Source: Novosphingobium terrae
Lineage (GTDB): Bacteria; Pseudomonadota; Alphaproteobacteria; Sphingomonadales; Sphingomonadaceae
Direction: 5' to 3'
Assembly: GCF_017163935.1 (NCBI RefSeq)
Contig: NZ_JABVZR010000001.1
Span: forward strand, 1,612,001 to 1,676,000
DNA: 64,000 nt
Shown here: piece after piece, positions 54,429-62,193 of the stretch
How positions within the stretch are numbered: position 1 is the first letter of the stretch
Layout: the number at the start of each line of letters is the position of its first letter
The notes under the pieces: model-generated
What the model saw: the letters and a program-made list of their open reading frames with translations, nothing else
Told to the model about the DNA's origin: nothing
Database searches by the model: none
Made by a program: the position numbers and the translations under genes

Positions 54429-55034
54429 CTAACCGGGGTAGGGGTTCGCCTTCAGAAGTCCCGCCAGATGTGCCGCATTTCCGGCGAGCATCCTGGCGGT
54501 TTTGGTGATGACCTCAGGCGTGTGAGGAAGGTCCTTGAAATCCTGCGATCCCATAGCCTCTCCGACCCAATAGCAGACAGCGACAGCCGGGATCGTCCAG
54601 CCCACATCATTAAGAGCCTGAAAGAATTGAGCGGAGCTGAAATGAGCGCCGTCTTCGTTCCCGACGATAGCAGCGACGGCCACCTTGCCATAGCTTGGCA
54701 TACGGCCCTTTTCATCGGTTTCGCCCAGGAACGCATCCATGCGTTCGAGGACCCGTTTGGCAACGCTACTGATCTGGCCCAGCCAGATGGGACTTCCGAA
54801 AATGACGATGTCATGAGCCAGGATTTTGTCGCGCAGGGCAGGCCAGTCGTCGCCGTCACCCTCATCCGAACTGACCCCCGGACGAATTTCCAGCGCGGCG
54901 ACCCTCACGGTTTCTGTCAGCACGACGTCTTTCTCTGCGAACGCAAGGCTGAGAACCCCTATCATCGCGTGCGTGGACGAAGCCTGCTGAGGATCGGGCT
55001 TGAGAGTGCAATTGAGAGCGAGTGCCTTGAGCAT
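54429..55034 (-). CDS. Flavodoxin-like NAD(P)H-dependent FMN reductase family protein
   Basis: 201 aa from 55034 (MLKALALNCTLKPD). A flavodoxin-type fold: ALNCTLK at the phosphate loop and HDIVIFGSPIWLGQISSVAKRVLERM for the FMN/nicotinamide region, resembling WrbA/MdaB/KefF-like reductases. Substrate unknown. It lies upstream of Ku on the same strand, 64 nt away, and may or may not be part of that operon. Confidence 0.85.
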   Translation of the reverse strand: MLKALALNCTLKPDPQQASSTHAMIGVLSLAFAEKDVVLTETVRVAALEIRPGVSSDEGDGDDWPALRDKILAHDIVIFGSPIWLGQISSVAKRVLERMDAFLGETDEKGRMPSYGKVAVAAIVGNEDGAHFSSAQFFQALNDVGWTIPAVAVCYWVGEAMGSQDFKDLPHTPEVITKTARMLAGNAAHLAGLLKANPYPG

Positions 55035-55201
55035 GGGCCTTCTCCAGTCGATCAAGCGGGTTCGCGCCCTGACGAATGTCATCAGCGGTGGGAAACCCTT
55101 GAGGTGTGGGGTAACTGGAGGACGACACGTCGACCGGATTTCTTTGTTCCGCCCCGCGCCACGCTGTTGCGATGAGGCGAAACCTAGTTACTCCAGAGCG
55201 C

Positions 55202-55801
55202 CTATTCGCTTGATCGCACCGGTGGTGCCCCCATCGATACGATCGTATCCGCGACCTCGCCGAGCATCGAAGAATAGTCTGCTGCCGATTGCGACGGGCT
55301 CTGGTTCTCAGCATGGCGGCGGGTGAAGTGTGCCTGACGGCGGATGACACCTGCTTCCCCGTCCGTGCCCATGGTGATGAGTACTTCCATCGTGGTGTCG
55401 GCTGAAGCGGTGGTCAAGTCCAGCAGCGTCACATCGACGCGTCTTACGCCCTTGGTGGCAGGACTATCGGGTGGCAGCACCATCGCGGAGGGAAGGCGTG
55501 CGATCAGGTCGCGAAGCAGGGCATCCCGGGCCAGTGAACCGAGAGAGGCCGACCAATGATATTGATCCTGAAGCTGGAGTTCGGTCGGTGAGGTCGCCAG
55601 GGCAAATTCCAGGCGGTCAATCGAAGCGGGAATGTGGACCGCCGTTACCCTGAGCGGCGGCCCGGCATAGGCAGGGTCTGGTCTCATGGCAGGCGGGGCC
55701 AGATCCAGCGCGAGAAGGTGGGTTTGTGGGCTATGGCCGCAACCGCCCAACATGAACAGGCCGGCCATGGTGATGACCAGTGTGATAGCATGCCTATTCA
55801 T
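55202..55801 (-). CDS. pqiC: PqiC-type ABC transport auxiliary lipoprotein
   Basis: 199 aa with a lipoprotein signal (LFMLGGC, C21), followed by the ABC-type transport auxiliary domain: PLRVTAVHIPASIDRLEFALA, YHWSASLGSLARDALLRDLIARLPSAMVL. It overlaps pqiB in ATGA. In E. coli PqiC forms an outer-membrane ring that docks the PqiB tunnel. Confidence 0.9.
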   Translation of the reverse strand: MNRHAITLVITMAGLFMLGGCGHSPQTHLLALDLAPPAMRPDPAYAGPPLRVTAVHIPASIDRLEFALATSPTELQLQDQYHWSASLGSLARDALLRDLIARLPSAMVLPPDSPATKGVRRVDVTLLDLTTASADTTMEVLITMGTDGEAGVIRRQAHFTRRHAENQSPSQSAADYSSMLGEVADTIVSMGAPPVRSSE

Positions 55802-57438
55802 TTCGCGGTCTCCCTGTTTCTGTGGCCGTCCTTGCTCTTGCCGCGGATAAGGGCCTCGGGATGCCGGCCCAGATAGTCCGTGAGAGACCGGATGGACCGC
55901 GACATTTCGTTGAGCTGACGGATGGTTTCGGGCAAACCTTCGCCCTGGTTCGCGCCTTCGCCGGTGAAGGTCGTGCGCGCTGCAGCGGCTGCAGCATCCA
56001 GCCCGGACGCCGTGGCGTTCAGCTTATCCATCAGCGGTCCCACCTTTGGTTTCACCTGCGTGGTGATGTCACGGACATTGGCGGTGAGCGCCTGCACATT
56101 GTGTCCGATCTGGTCGAGCGGCATGCGATTGATCTTGGTGACGATCTGGTCGACCTTCGTCATGATGTCATCTGTGGTGCTGCCGTTCTGGTCGCTGACG
56201 GGCACGGCGGGATATGGCCAATGCCCGAAATCAAGTGTGCCGGCGCCCGAGCGGGGATCGCGGACGATGGCGATGCCATGCGCGCCCACCAACGGCGGGG
56301 TCTGCGTCAGTTTCGCGCGATAACCCAAGTGTAGCAGACGCGAAACAGCGGCGTCCATGGCGCTTCGCCAATCCTGGGGATGGGCGTTCGCAGGCGGCGT
56401 AATGCCGAACTTATGGGCGTAAAGCTGAATGGTCGCCAGGGTGAAGGGACCGCCTTGCGGATCGAAGAGGAGGCGTGAGGATCCGACCTCACCCACCTGA
56501 TACCCCATCAAGGTGACCGGAGTTCCCTTGGCCATATCACCCGCGTCGCCATGAAGAATGAGGGCATAGGGCATTTCGGGCCCCGGATCGCCTTGCTGGG
56601 CCGTGCCCTGATCGTCGAACAGCGTGAGCATGGTTCCCGCGGCAAGCGGCGGATTGTCACGGTCTTCGTCGGGCAGGTCAAACTGGATCGCGCCCTGAAG
56701 CAGGCTGGCTGGGGCCAGCTCCGTCGACAGGCCGCCACCGCCCAGCTTCACTTTTAACGGGCTGGCTGTCCAGAACTCGGAGCCCTCGCGGATCAGGCGG
56801 TCGAACGGCGCGTGGATCCAGATGGCGATGCGGAACCGGTCCGTGCCGTCCATCGTTGTGTCGGTGACTTTGCCGATCTCCAGCCCGCGATACCGGATCG
56901 AGGCGCCGCGCACGAGTGTGCCCAGCATGCGTGACATCAGCACAAAATTCTTTCCCCTCGCACCAAAGGGAATAACGGGCGCCTGATCGAGACCGGTGAA
57001 GTGGCGCGCCGGTCTGCCCGCGCTGCCCGGTTCCATCCCGATGGCAACGCCGGCTATGGCGGCCTTGACCGATTGCAGATCGGCGATATTCGGGTTCGCG
57101 CCGATCATCCAGAAACGAGCCTGATCGGTCAGGGCGGGTTTGACACGGTGATCGAGATGAAGCGTCAGTTCGACATGGCGATTGTCAGGCGCGATGCGGA
57201 CCGCTGATACCCTCCCAACCTCGACACCATTGTCCAGCACCTTGGTGTCCCCGGGGCTAACCCCGTTGGCGCTTGCAAAGATAACCGTAACGTCGGTGCC
57301 CCGATTGGCCAAAGCGCTCAACCCAAGATAGGCAACCACCAGAAGCGCGGCGACAGGCACCGCCCAGACCAGGCCCGGCCAGCGCCTTCTGATGACACGG
57401 GCAGTCGGTATGGCGGGGGTGTCCTGGTCGTCGCTCAA
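55798..57438 (-). CDS. pqiB: PqiB MCE-domain tunnel protein, TTG start
   Basis: 546 aa from a TTG that overlaps the pqiA stop (TTGA), which equals the E. coli PqiB length; the ORF from 57495 would add residues that match nothing. One N-terminal helix (about 24-42) precedes three MCE domains (VTVIFASANGVSPGDTKVLDNGVEVG; FVLMSRMLGTLVRGASIRYRGLEIG; ALILHGDAGDMAKGTPVTLMGYQVG) and a C-terminal coiled helix. It forms a hexameric tunnel for lipids between the membranes. Confidence 0.94.
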   Translation of the reverse strand: MSDDQDTPAIPTARVIRRRWPGLVWAVPVAALLVVAYLGLSALANRGTDVTVIFASANGVSPGDTKVLDNGVEVGRVSAVRIAPDNRHVELTLHLDHRVKPALTDQARFWMIGANPNIADLQSVKAAIAGVAIGMEPGSAGRPARHFTGLDQAPVIPFGARGKNFVLMSRMLGTLVRGASIRYRGLEIGKVTDTTMDGTDRFRIAIWIHAPFDRLIREGSEFWTASPLKVKLGGGGLSTELAPASLLQGAIQFDLPDEDRDNPPLAAGTMLTLFDDQGTAQQGDPGPEMPYALILHGDAGDMAKGTPVTLMGYQVGEVGSSRLLFDPQGGPFTLATIQLYAHKFGITPPANAHPQDWRSAMDAAVSRLLHLGYRAKLTQTPPLVGAHGIAIVRDPRSGAGTLDFGHWPYPAVPVSDQNGSTTDDIMTKVDQIVTKINRMPLDQIGHNVQALTANVRDITTQVKPKVGPLMDKLNATASGLDAAAAAARTTFTGEGANQGEGLPETIRQLNEMSRSIRSLTDYLGRHPEALIRGKSKDGHRNRETAK

Positions 57439-58688
57439 GTCTTGGTCTCCGGGGTGTGGCGGGCGGCATCCCACATCAGGCGTGGGTCGAAACATTTGGC
57501 TCCGATGATCGTGAGGACAACCACCAGCGTGAAGGGCAAGGCAGCAGGCCCCGCACGCCCGTAGATCAACGCGTTATAGCCCATGACCGGAGCGAAGCAG
57601 CCGATCACGAAAGGATCGACCATCGACCAACGGCCGATTTCGTCCACGATGCGATAGACCCGGGTCTTGGCGACCAGTCGCTTGTTCGAGCGGCGCAGGA
57701 CCGAGGCGACGCACCAGCTCAATCCTGCCAGCTTCAGCGCGGGGATCAGGAAACTGGCAATGAAGACGATGGCGGCGAGTGCCCACAGTTTGGCGTCAAC
57801 CAGATCGATCACGCCCTGAAACACCGTATATTGCATGGGTTTGCCACCAATTGGCAGCGTGGCGAGAGGGTAGAGGTTGGCCGGAATGTAGAGCAGGAGA
57901 CCGGCCAGGGTCAGAGCAACCGTGCGGCTGATGCTTTCCGCGAGGCGGCGCGTGACCCATGATCCGCAACGCGGGCAATGTTGCCGTTCGCAGTCTCGTG
58001 GCAGCACCAGTTCGCAGGTGTAGCAGGTGATGTCATCGGGCGATGGCGGAACCAGCGGGTCGGGGTAGATGCGTTGCCATATGCCCTGCTCATCAAGAAC
58101 GGCGCGCAGGAAAAGCGACAGGATGCCCGCAGCGATGAAGCAAAGCGCTCCGATCCCGATATGCGTGGTGATGGATGAATTGAGCCGCGCATAGGCGATA
58201 GCAAGGCCCAGAAGGAACACGTCGGGCATCGCCCAGGTCTGAAGCTCGGTCGCAACCCGAAAGAGTTGCCCAAGCCAGCGAACCTGTCGTCCCAGCTCGA
58301 GCATCGTCAAGACTGCCGCAAGCGCTGCAAAGCGCACGAACGGGAAAAGTACGGCGAAGAGAAAGATGAAGCCTGCCAACAGAGGCCAACTGTCTTGCGC
58401 CATCACCCGCGCTGCGGAGGCCAGATGGCTGTGCCGGGAAATCCCGAGGATCGAGGTCGAGAGAAAGGTTTGAAAGTTCCCGGGGATCAGGAGAAGCAAC
58501 ACTGCAAGCGACAGGGCAAGTGCCGCACGCTGGCTGCGTCCCCGCCCTTCTTTGAGCGTCCCTCCGCACTGCGTGCAAGCCACTTCATCGCCATGAGGGA
58601 TGCGTTGTTGCAAACCGCAATCGAGACAGGACGTCAGGCGATCTCCGCCCTGATCACCCCTCTCGTGCCCAGCGATCGCCTCTTCCAA
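57435..58688 (-). CDS. pqiA: PqiA inner-membrane protein
   Basis: 417 aa, equal in length to E. coli PqiA. Two zinc-ribbon sites (CLDC...CTQCGG near residues 21-41 and CYTC...CPRCG in the middle) alternate with two four-helix membrane halves (IPGNFQTFLSTSILG; IPANLYPLATLPIGGK). It anchors the PqiB tunnel. The operon order pqiA-B-C is conserved and each pair overlaps. A 7-bp-arm palindrome sits 17 bases ahead of the ATG. Confidence 0.95.
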   Translation of the reverse strand: MEEAIAGHERGDQGGDRLTSCLDCGLQQRIPHGDEVACTQCGGTLKEGRGRSQRAALALSLAVLLLLIPGNFQTFLSTSILGISRHSHLASAARVMAQDSWPLLAGFIFLFAVLFPFVRFAALAAVLTMLELGRQVRWLGQLFRVATELQTWAMPDVFLLGLAIAYARLNSSITTHIGIGALCFIAAGILSLFLRAVLDEQGIWQRIYPDPLVPPSPDDITCYTCELVLPRDCERQHCPRCGSWVTRRLAESISRTVALTLAGLLLYIPANLYPLATLPIGGKPMQYTVFQGVIDLVDAKLWALAAIVFIASFLIPALKLAGLSWCVASVLRRSNKRLVAKTRVYRIVDEIGRWSMVDPFVIGCFAPVMGYNALIYGRAGPAALPFTLVVVLTIIGAKCFDPRLMWDAARHTPETKT

Positions 58689-58704
58689 ATGTTTCCCCCT
58701 CAGC

Positions 58705-58722
58705 TGAACGAGCTTTCGTTCA
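58705..58722. promoter_or_regulatory. Palindrome TGAACGA-GCTT-TCGTTCA upstream of pqiA
   Basis: Perfect 7-bp arms and a four-base centre, only 17 bases from the pqiA start. The half-site GAACGA resembles operators of TetR-type repressors, so a repressor acting at this leader is likely. No tetR-type gene is adjacent; the nearest regulator of that kind is 24 kb away and its own sites differ (TGGAACA). Confidence 0.6.
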
Positions 58723-58893
58723 ATCAGGCTGTTAGACGCCGGAAATGGGCCAATGTTCCACGGTCTTGCTTAGGCGCAGTCCAGCGCCATCTTTTTGTTC
58801 CCTCGCGGATCGCGAAACCCAGCTTGCTTCAAATGCATGGATCGCACTCGGCGCAGGAGAATTTCATTCTGAGCAGCAGCATCGGAGGCTTGG

Positions 58894-59829
58894 ATGAGTT
58901 TCGTTCCACGCGGCATCGTGGCCGTTGATAAACAGGGCGACCGCCTTCTCTTTCTCGACCCGGGAACGCTCGAAACGGTTGCGGAAATCACGGCGATGCC
59001 GCCGTTGCCGCATGAGCTGGTACTGTCCCCTGATCGGGAAAGGGCTTACGTTCCGGCCTATGGAGACGGGGTGCACGGTGACAACGCCCATCCCAATCAC
59101 TTCATTTCGGTGATTGATCTTCAACGCCGCTGCCTTGAGCGAAATATCGACCTCGCCCCGCTGGAGGCGCCCCATACCTTGCGGTTCGGGCCGGAAGGGC
59201 TGCTCTATGTCGCGTGTGAGAACAGTGGTGCTGTCGCGGTTTTCGATGTGAGAGAGGGCAGACTTCTCGGGAAGATACCCACCGGTTCACGCAACAGTCA
59301 CCGTTTGGTCATTCTCCCCCGGAGCGGCCTTATCTGCACCGATAATGAGGAGGATGGCAGCATGTCGGTGCTTGGTCTTGGCGATCACAGCTTTCGAGGG
59401 AAAGTAGCACTACCTGCGGCACTGGCGGGGATCGCGGCTCTGCCTGATGAGAGCATGATCTTCTGTACTGTTGCCACAAGTCCCCAACTGTGGTCGGTGG
59501 CTATGAACGGAATGCGTGTGGGGCGGCCAATATGGCTGAGCGGTCATACCAGAGGCGCTCAGGTCGTACGTGTCAGCCCGGACGGTAGCTTGCTGCTGGT
59601 GATCGGGGACCATGAACCCGTTATCACGCTGCTCGAGACCGGATCAGGGCGGCAGCGCAGCGTTAAGGTTGGCACCAAGCCGATGGACGGAGCCTTCCAT
59701 CCCGATGGCCGAACTTTTCTGATCTGCAATGAGGGCGAAGGCACCCTTGCGGAAATCGACCTCTTGTCAGCACGCGTTATCCGGACTGTCCCGGCGGGCA
59801 AAGGATGTGAGACGTTGGCCTATTTCTGA
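58894..59829 (+). CDS. YncE-like cytoplasmic beta-propeller protein
   Basis: 311 aa with seven or so YVTN-type repeats (LLFLDPGTLETVAEI, HELVLSPDRERAYVPAYGDGVHG, ISVIDLQRRCLERNI, VAVFDVREGRLLGKI, VVRVSPDGSLLLVIG, GAFHPDGRTFLICNEGEGT). No signal peptide is seen, although family members are often exported. GGAGG before the ATG at 58894 fixes the start. It is divergent from pqiA and shares an intergenic region of about 200 bp with it. Role not known; such proteins bind ligands or act as scaffolds. Confidence 0.8.
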   Translation: MSFVPRGIVAVDKQGDRLLFLDPGTLETVAEITAMPPLPHELVLSPDRERAYVPAYGDGVHGDNAHPNHFISVIDLQRRCLERNIDLAPLEAPHTLRFGPEGLLYVACENSGAVAVFDVREGRLLGKIPTGSRNSHRLVILPRSGLICTDNEEDGSMSVLGLGDHSFRGKVALPAALAGIAALPDESMIFCTVATSPQLWSVAMNGMRVGRPIWLSGHTRGAQVVRVSPDGSLLLVIGDHEPVITLLETGSGRQRSVKVGTKPMDGAFHPDGRTFLICNEGEGTLAEIDLLSARVIRTVPAGKGCETLAYF

Positions 59830-59928
59830 TTGAGTGGGATTTCGACAAAGTTGATCTTCTTCTCCAAGCTAACCGCTGGTGCGCTGCCGCGGTTTGTTCC
59901 TGTCGGAGACTAACCGAAAAAGGGGATT

Positions 59929-59953
59929 GGAACAGGTTGGTGGCCCCGTCGTA
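59929..59953 (+). promoter_or_regulatory. EcfG-like promoter before hybrid kinase
   Basis: GGAAC-N16-CGTA, one mismatch from the alphaproteobacterial general-stress consensus GGAAC-N16/17-CGTT. The -35 word and its flank (TTGGAACAGGTTG) recur before ferredoxin copy B. It would place transcription about 75-105 bases before the kinase start. Confidence 0.5.
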
Positions 59954-60034
59954 TCGTCACCTGTGAAGGGTTGACTGGATGCCGCGCAGGCGCACGAGCA
60001 TCACATGGCCCGACCATGGCTTGAATGACGGGGG

Positions 60035-62110
60035 ATGCACGGACCGATGGGCACCGGCTTGAACATGAAAGAGTTGACGGCTGCTTTTGCATGGGAGGAC
60101 ACGCCTCTGGGATCCATGGAGAGCTGGTCGGGTTGCCAGAGGTCGATGATCGACATGATGCTCGCGTCCGGGCACGCCATGTGCCTTGCCTGGGGGCTGG
60201 AGAAGATCTTTTTCTACAACGATGCTTACGCGCCGATGCTTGGCGAGCGCCATCCCGCCGCGCTGGGAATTCCGTTTCGCGAAGCCTGGCCGGATGTGTG
60301 GGATGAGATCGGGCCGCTTGTCGACCGCGTCTATGCCGGGGAGACTTTGACCTTCGAGAACCTGCCTCTGGTCATGACCCGCAAAGGCTATGCGGAGGAT
60401 ACATGGTGGAGCTTTTCCTACTCGCCCCTGCGTGACGAGAGCGGATTGGTCTGCGGTCTTCTGAATGTGACCACGGATGTATCGAGCAATTTTCGCGTCG
60501 AGCAGGCTGAGCGTGAAAGAGACGAGGCCAATGCCCAGCTCAGCACCAATGAAGACCGCCTGCGCGCGCTGGTCGATGCCAGCTCTGATGTGCTGTACAC
60601 GATGAGCCCGGACTGGAGCGAGATGCGTGCTCTCGACGGTCGCGGATTTATCGCAAACACGGACATGCCGACCATCCGCTGGATCGAGGACTATCTCTAT
60701 CCGGACGACCGGGGCGAGGTGCTGGAAGCGATCAGCCGGGCTGTCGCGGAGAAGAGGCCTTTCGAGCTGGAACACCGCCTCTGGCGCGCAGATGGCAGTG
60801 TCGGCTGGACGTTCTCGCGCGCGGTGCCGGTTCTCGACAGTGCGGGCGAGATTGCCGAGTGGTTCGGCATGGCCGCCGATGTGACGGCCCGACGTGAAGC
60901 CGAAATCATGCTCAAGCAGCTTAACGAGACGCTTGAACTCAGGGTGCATGAGCGGTCTCGCGAGCTGATGGAGGCCGAGGACCGCGTGCGCCAGATGCAG
61001 AAGATGGAAGCGATCGGTCAATTGACCGGCGGCGTGGCTCACGATTTCAACAATCTGCTGACGGTCATTCGCGCTTCAGCCGACCTTTTGCGGCGGGGCG
61101 AGTTGGCCCCCGAGAAACGCAAGCGCTACATCGACGCGATTTCCGACACCGCTGATCGAGCCGCCAAGTTGACCGGGCAGCTCCTGGCCTTTGCCCGACG
61201 TCAGGCACTTCGGCCCGAGGTGTTTGACGCAGCGGAGCGTGTGGGGGCCATCGCGGACATGCTGCGCACAGTTGTGGGATCGCGCGTGGATCTGAAAGTG
61301 GTGCCTCGATGCGGCGCGTGCTTCATCGAAGCGGATTCCAGCCAGTTCGAGACAGCCCTGGTCAATATGGCGGTCAACGCCCGCGATGCCATGGATGGTG
61401 AGGGGCAGCTGACGATTGTTGTCGAGGCGGTCGATGCCGTTCCGGCGCTGCGCGGACATGCCGGGGTCGATGGCGGTTTCGTGGTTGTCTCCGTCACCGA
61501 TTCCGGAACCGGCATTCCCGAGGAAAAGCTGGGCAGGATTTTCGAGCCCTTCTTCACCACGAAGGAGGTCGGCAAGGGGACGGGGCTTGGGCTTAGCCAG
61601 GTCTATGGCTTCGCCAAGCAATCGGGCGGAGAGGTCGACGTGCTCAGCAAGACGGGGGAAGGCGCGACCTTCAAACTCTATCTTCCGCAGGTCGAGGCGT
61701 CAGCTGCCGAGGGTCAGTCTCGTGCGGAAGAACCGACGGATTTCTCGCAGGGGACAATCCTGATCGTCGAAGACAATGAGCAGGTCGGGGAATTCGCTTC
61801 GCAGCTCTTGCATGATCTGGGTTACGTCACGCGCTTTGCGGGCAATGCCCGTGAGGCTCTGGCGATCCTTGCCGAAGAAAGCGATACGATCGACATCGTC
61901 TTTTCCGATGTGGTGATGCCTGGCCAAAGCGGGGTCGATCTGGCTCGCGTGATCCATGAGCGTTGGCCGGCGATGACCATCGTTCTCACCAGCGGTTACA
62001 GCCACGTCCTGGCCCAGGATGCACGCCACGGCTTCACTCTCCTGCATAAACCCTATTCGGTCGAGGAATTGTCTCGAGTTTTGCGTCAGGCACGAAAGCC
62101 GAAGGTGTGA
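60035..62110 (+). CDS. Hybrid sensor kinase with TPLGS N-terminal module and receiver
   Basis: 691 aa (or from the Met at 60047 or 60065; the last gives MKELTAAF). No transmembrane helix. Order: N-terminal module (WEDTPLGSMESW, about 20-150), a PAS domain (165-290), HisKA (GGVAHDFNNLL, H336), HATPase (VNMAVNARDAM, DSGTGIPE, GTGLGLSQV) and a receiver (LIVEDNEQ, VFSDVVMPG). Same layout as the kinase at 39827 but without the GAF domain. It likely feeds a phosphorelay of the general stress or light response; the EcfG-like promoter suggests feedback. Confidence 0.9.
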   Translation: MHGPMGTGLNMKELTAAFAWEDTPLGSMESWSGCQRSMIDMMLASGHAMCLAWGLEKIFFYNDAYAPMLGERHPAALGIPFREAWPDVWDEIGPLVDRVYAGETLTFENLPLVMTRKGYAEDTWWSFSYSPLRDESGLVCGLLNVTTDVSSNFRVEQAERERDEANAQLSTNEDRLRALVDASSDVLYTMSPDWSEMRALDGRGFIANTDMPTIRWIEDYLYPDDRGEVLEAISRAVAEKRPFELEHRLWRADGSVGWTFSRAVPVLDSAGEIAEWFGMAADVTARREAEIMLKQLNETLELRVHERSRELMEAEDRVRQMQKMEAIGQLTGGVAHDFNNLLTVIRASADLLRRGELAPEKRKRYIDAISDTADRAAKLTGQLLAFARRQALRPEVFDAAERVGAIADMLRTVVGSRVDLKVVPRCGACFIEADSSQFETALVNMAVNARDAMDGEGQLTIVVEAVDAVPALRGHAGVDGGFVVVSVTDSGTGIPEEKLGRIFEPFFTTKEVGKGTGLGLSQVYGFAKQSGGEVDVLSKTGEGATFKLYLPQVEASAAEGQSRAEEPTDFSQGTILIVEDNEQVGEFASQLLHDLGYVTRFAGNAREALAILAEESDTIDIVFSDVVMPGQSGVDLARVIHERWPAMTIVLTSGYSHVLAQDARHGFTLLHKPYSVEELSRVLRQARKPKV

Positions 62111-62193
62111 AGCGTCATTGGCGCGAGGTTTATGGACCGATCAAGGCTGCGGGTTGTTAGACTCTCAACGCTTTGTCTTTTCGTTGGACCAGT

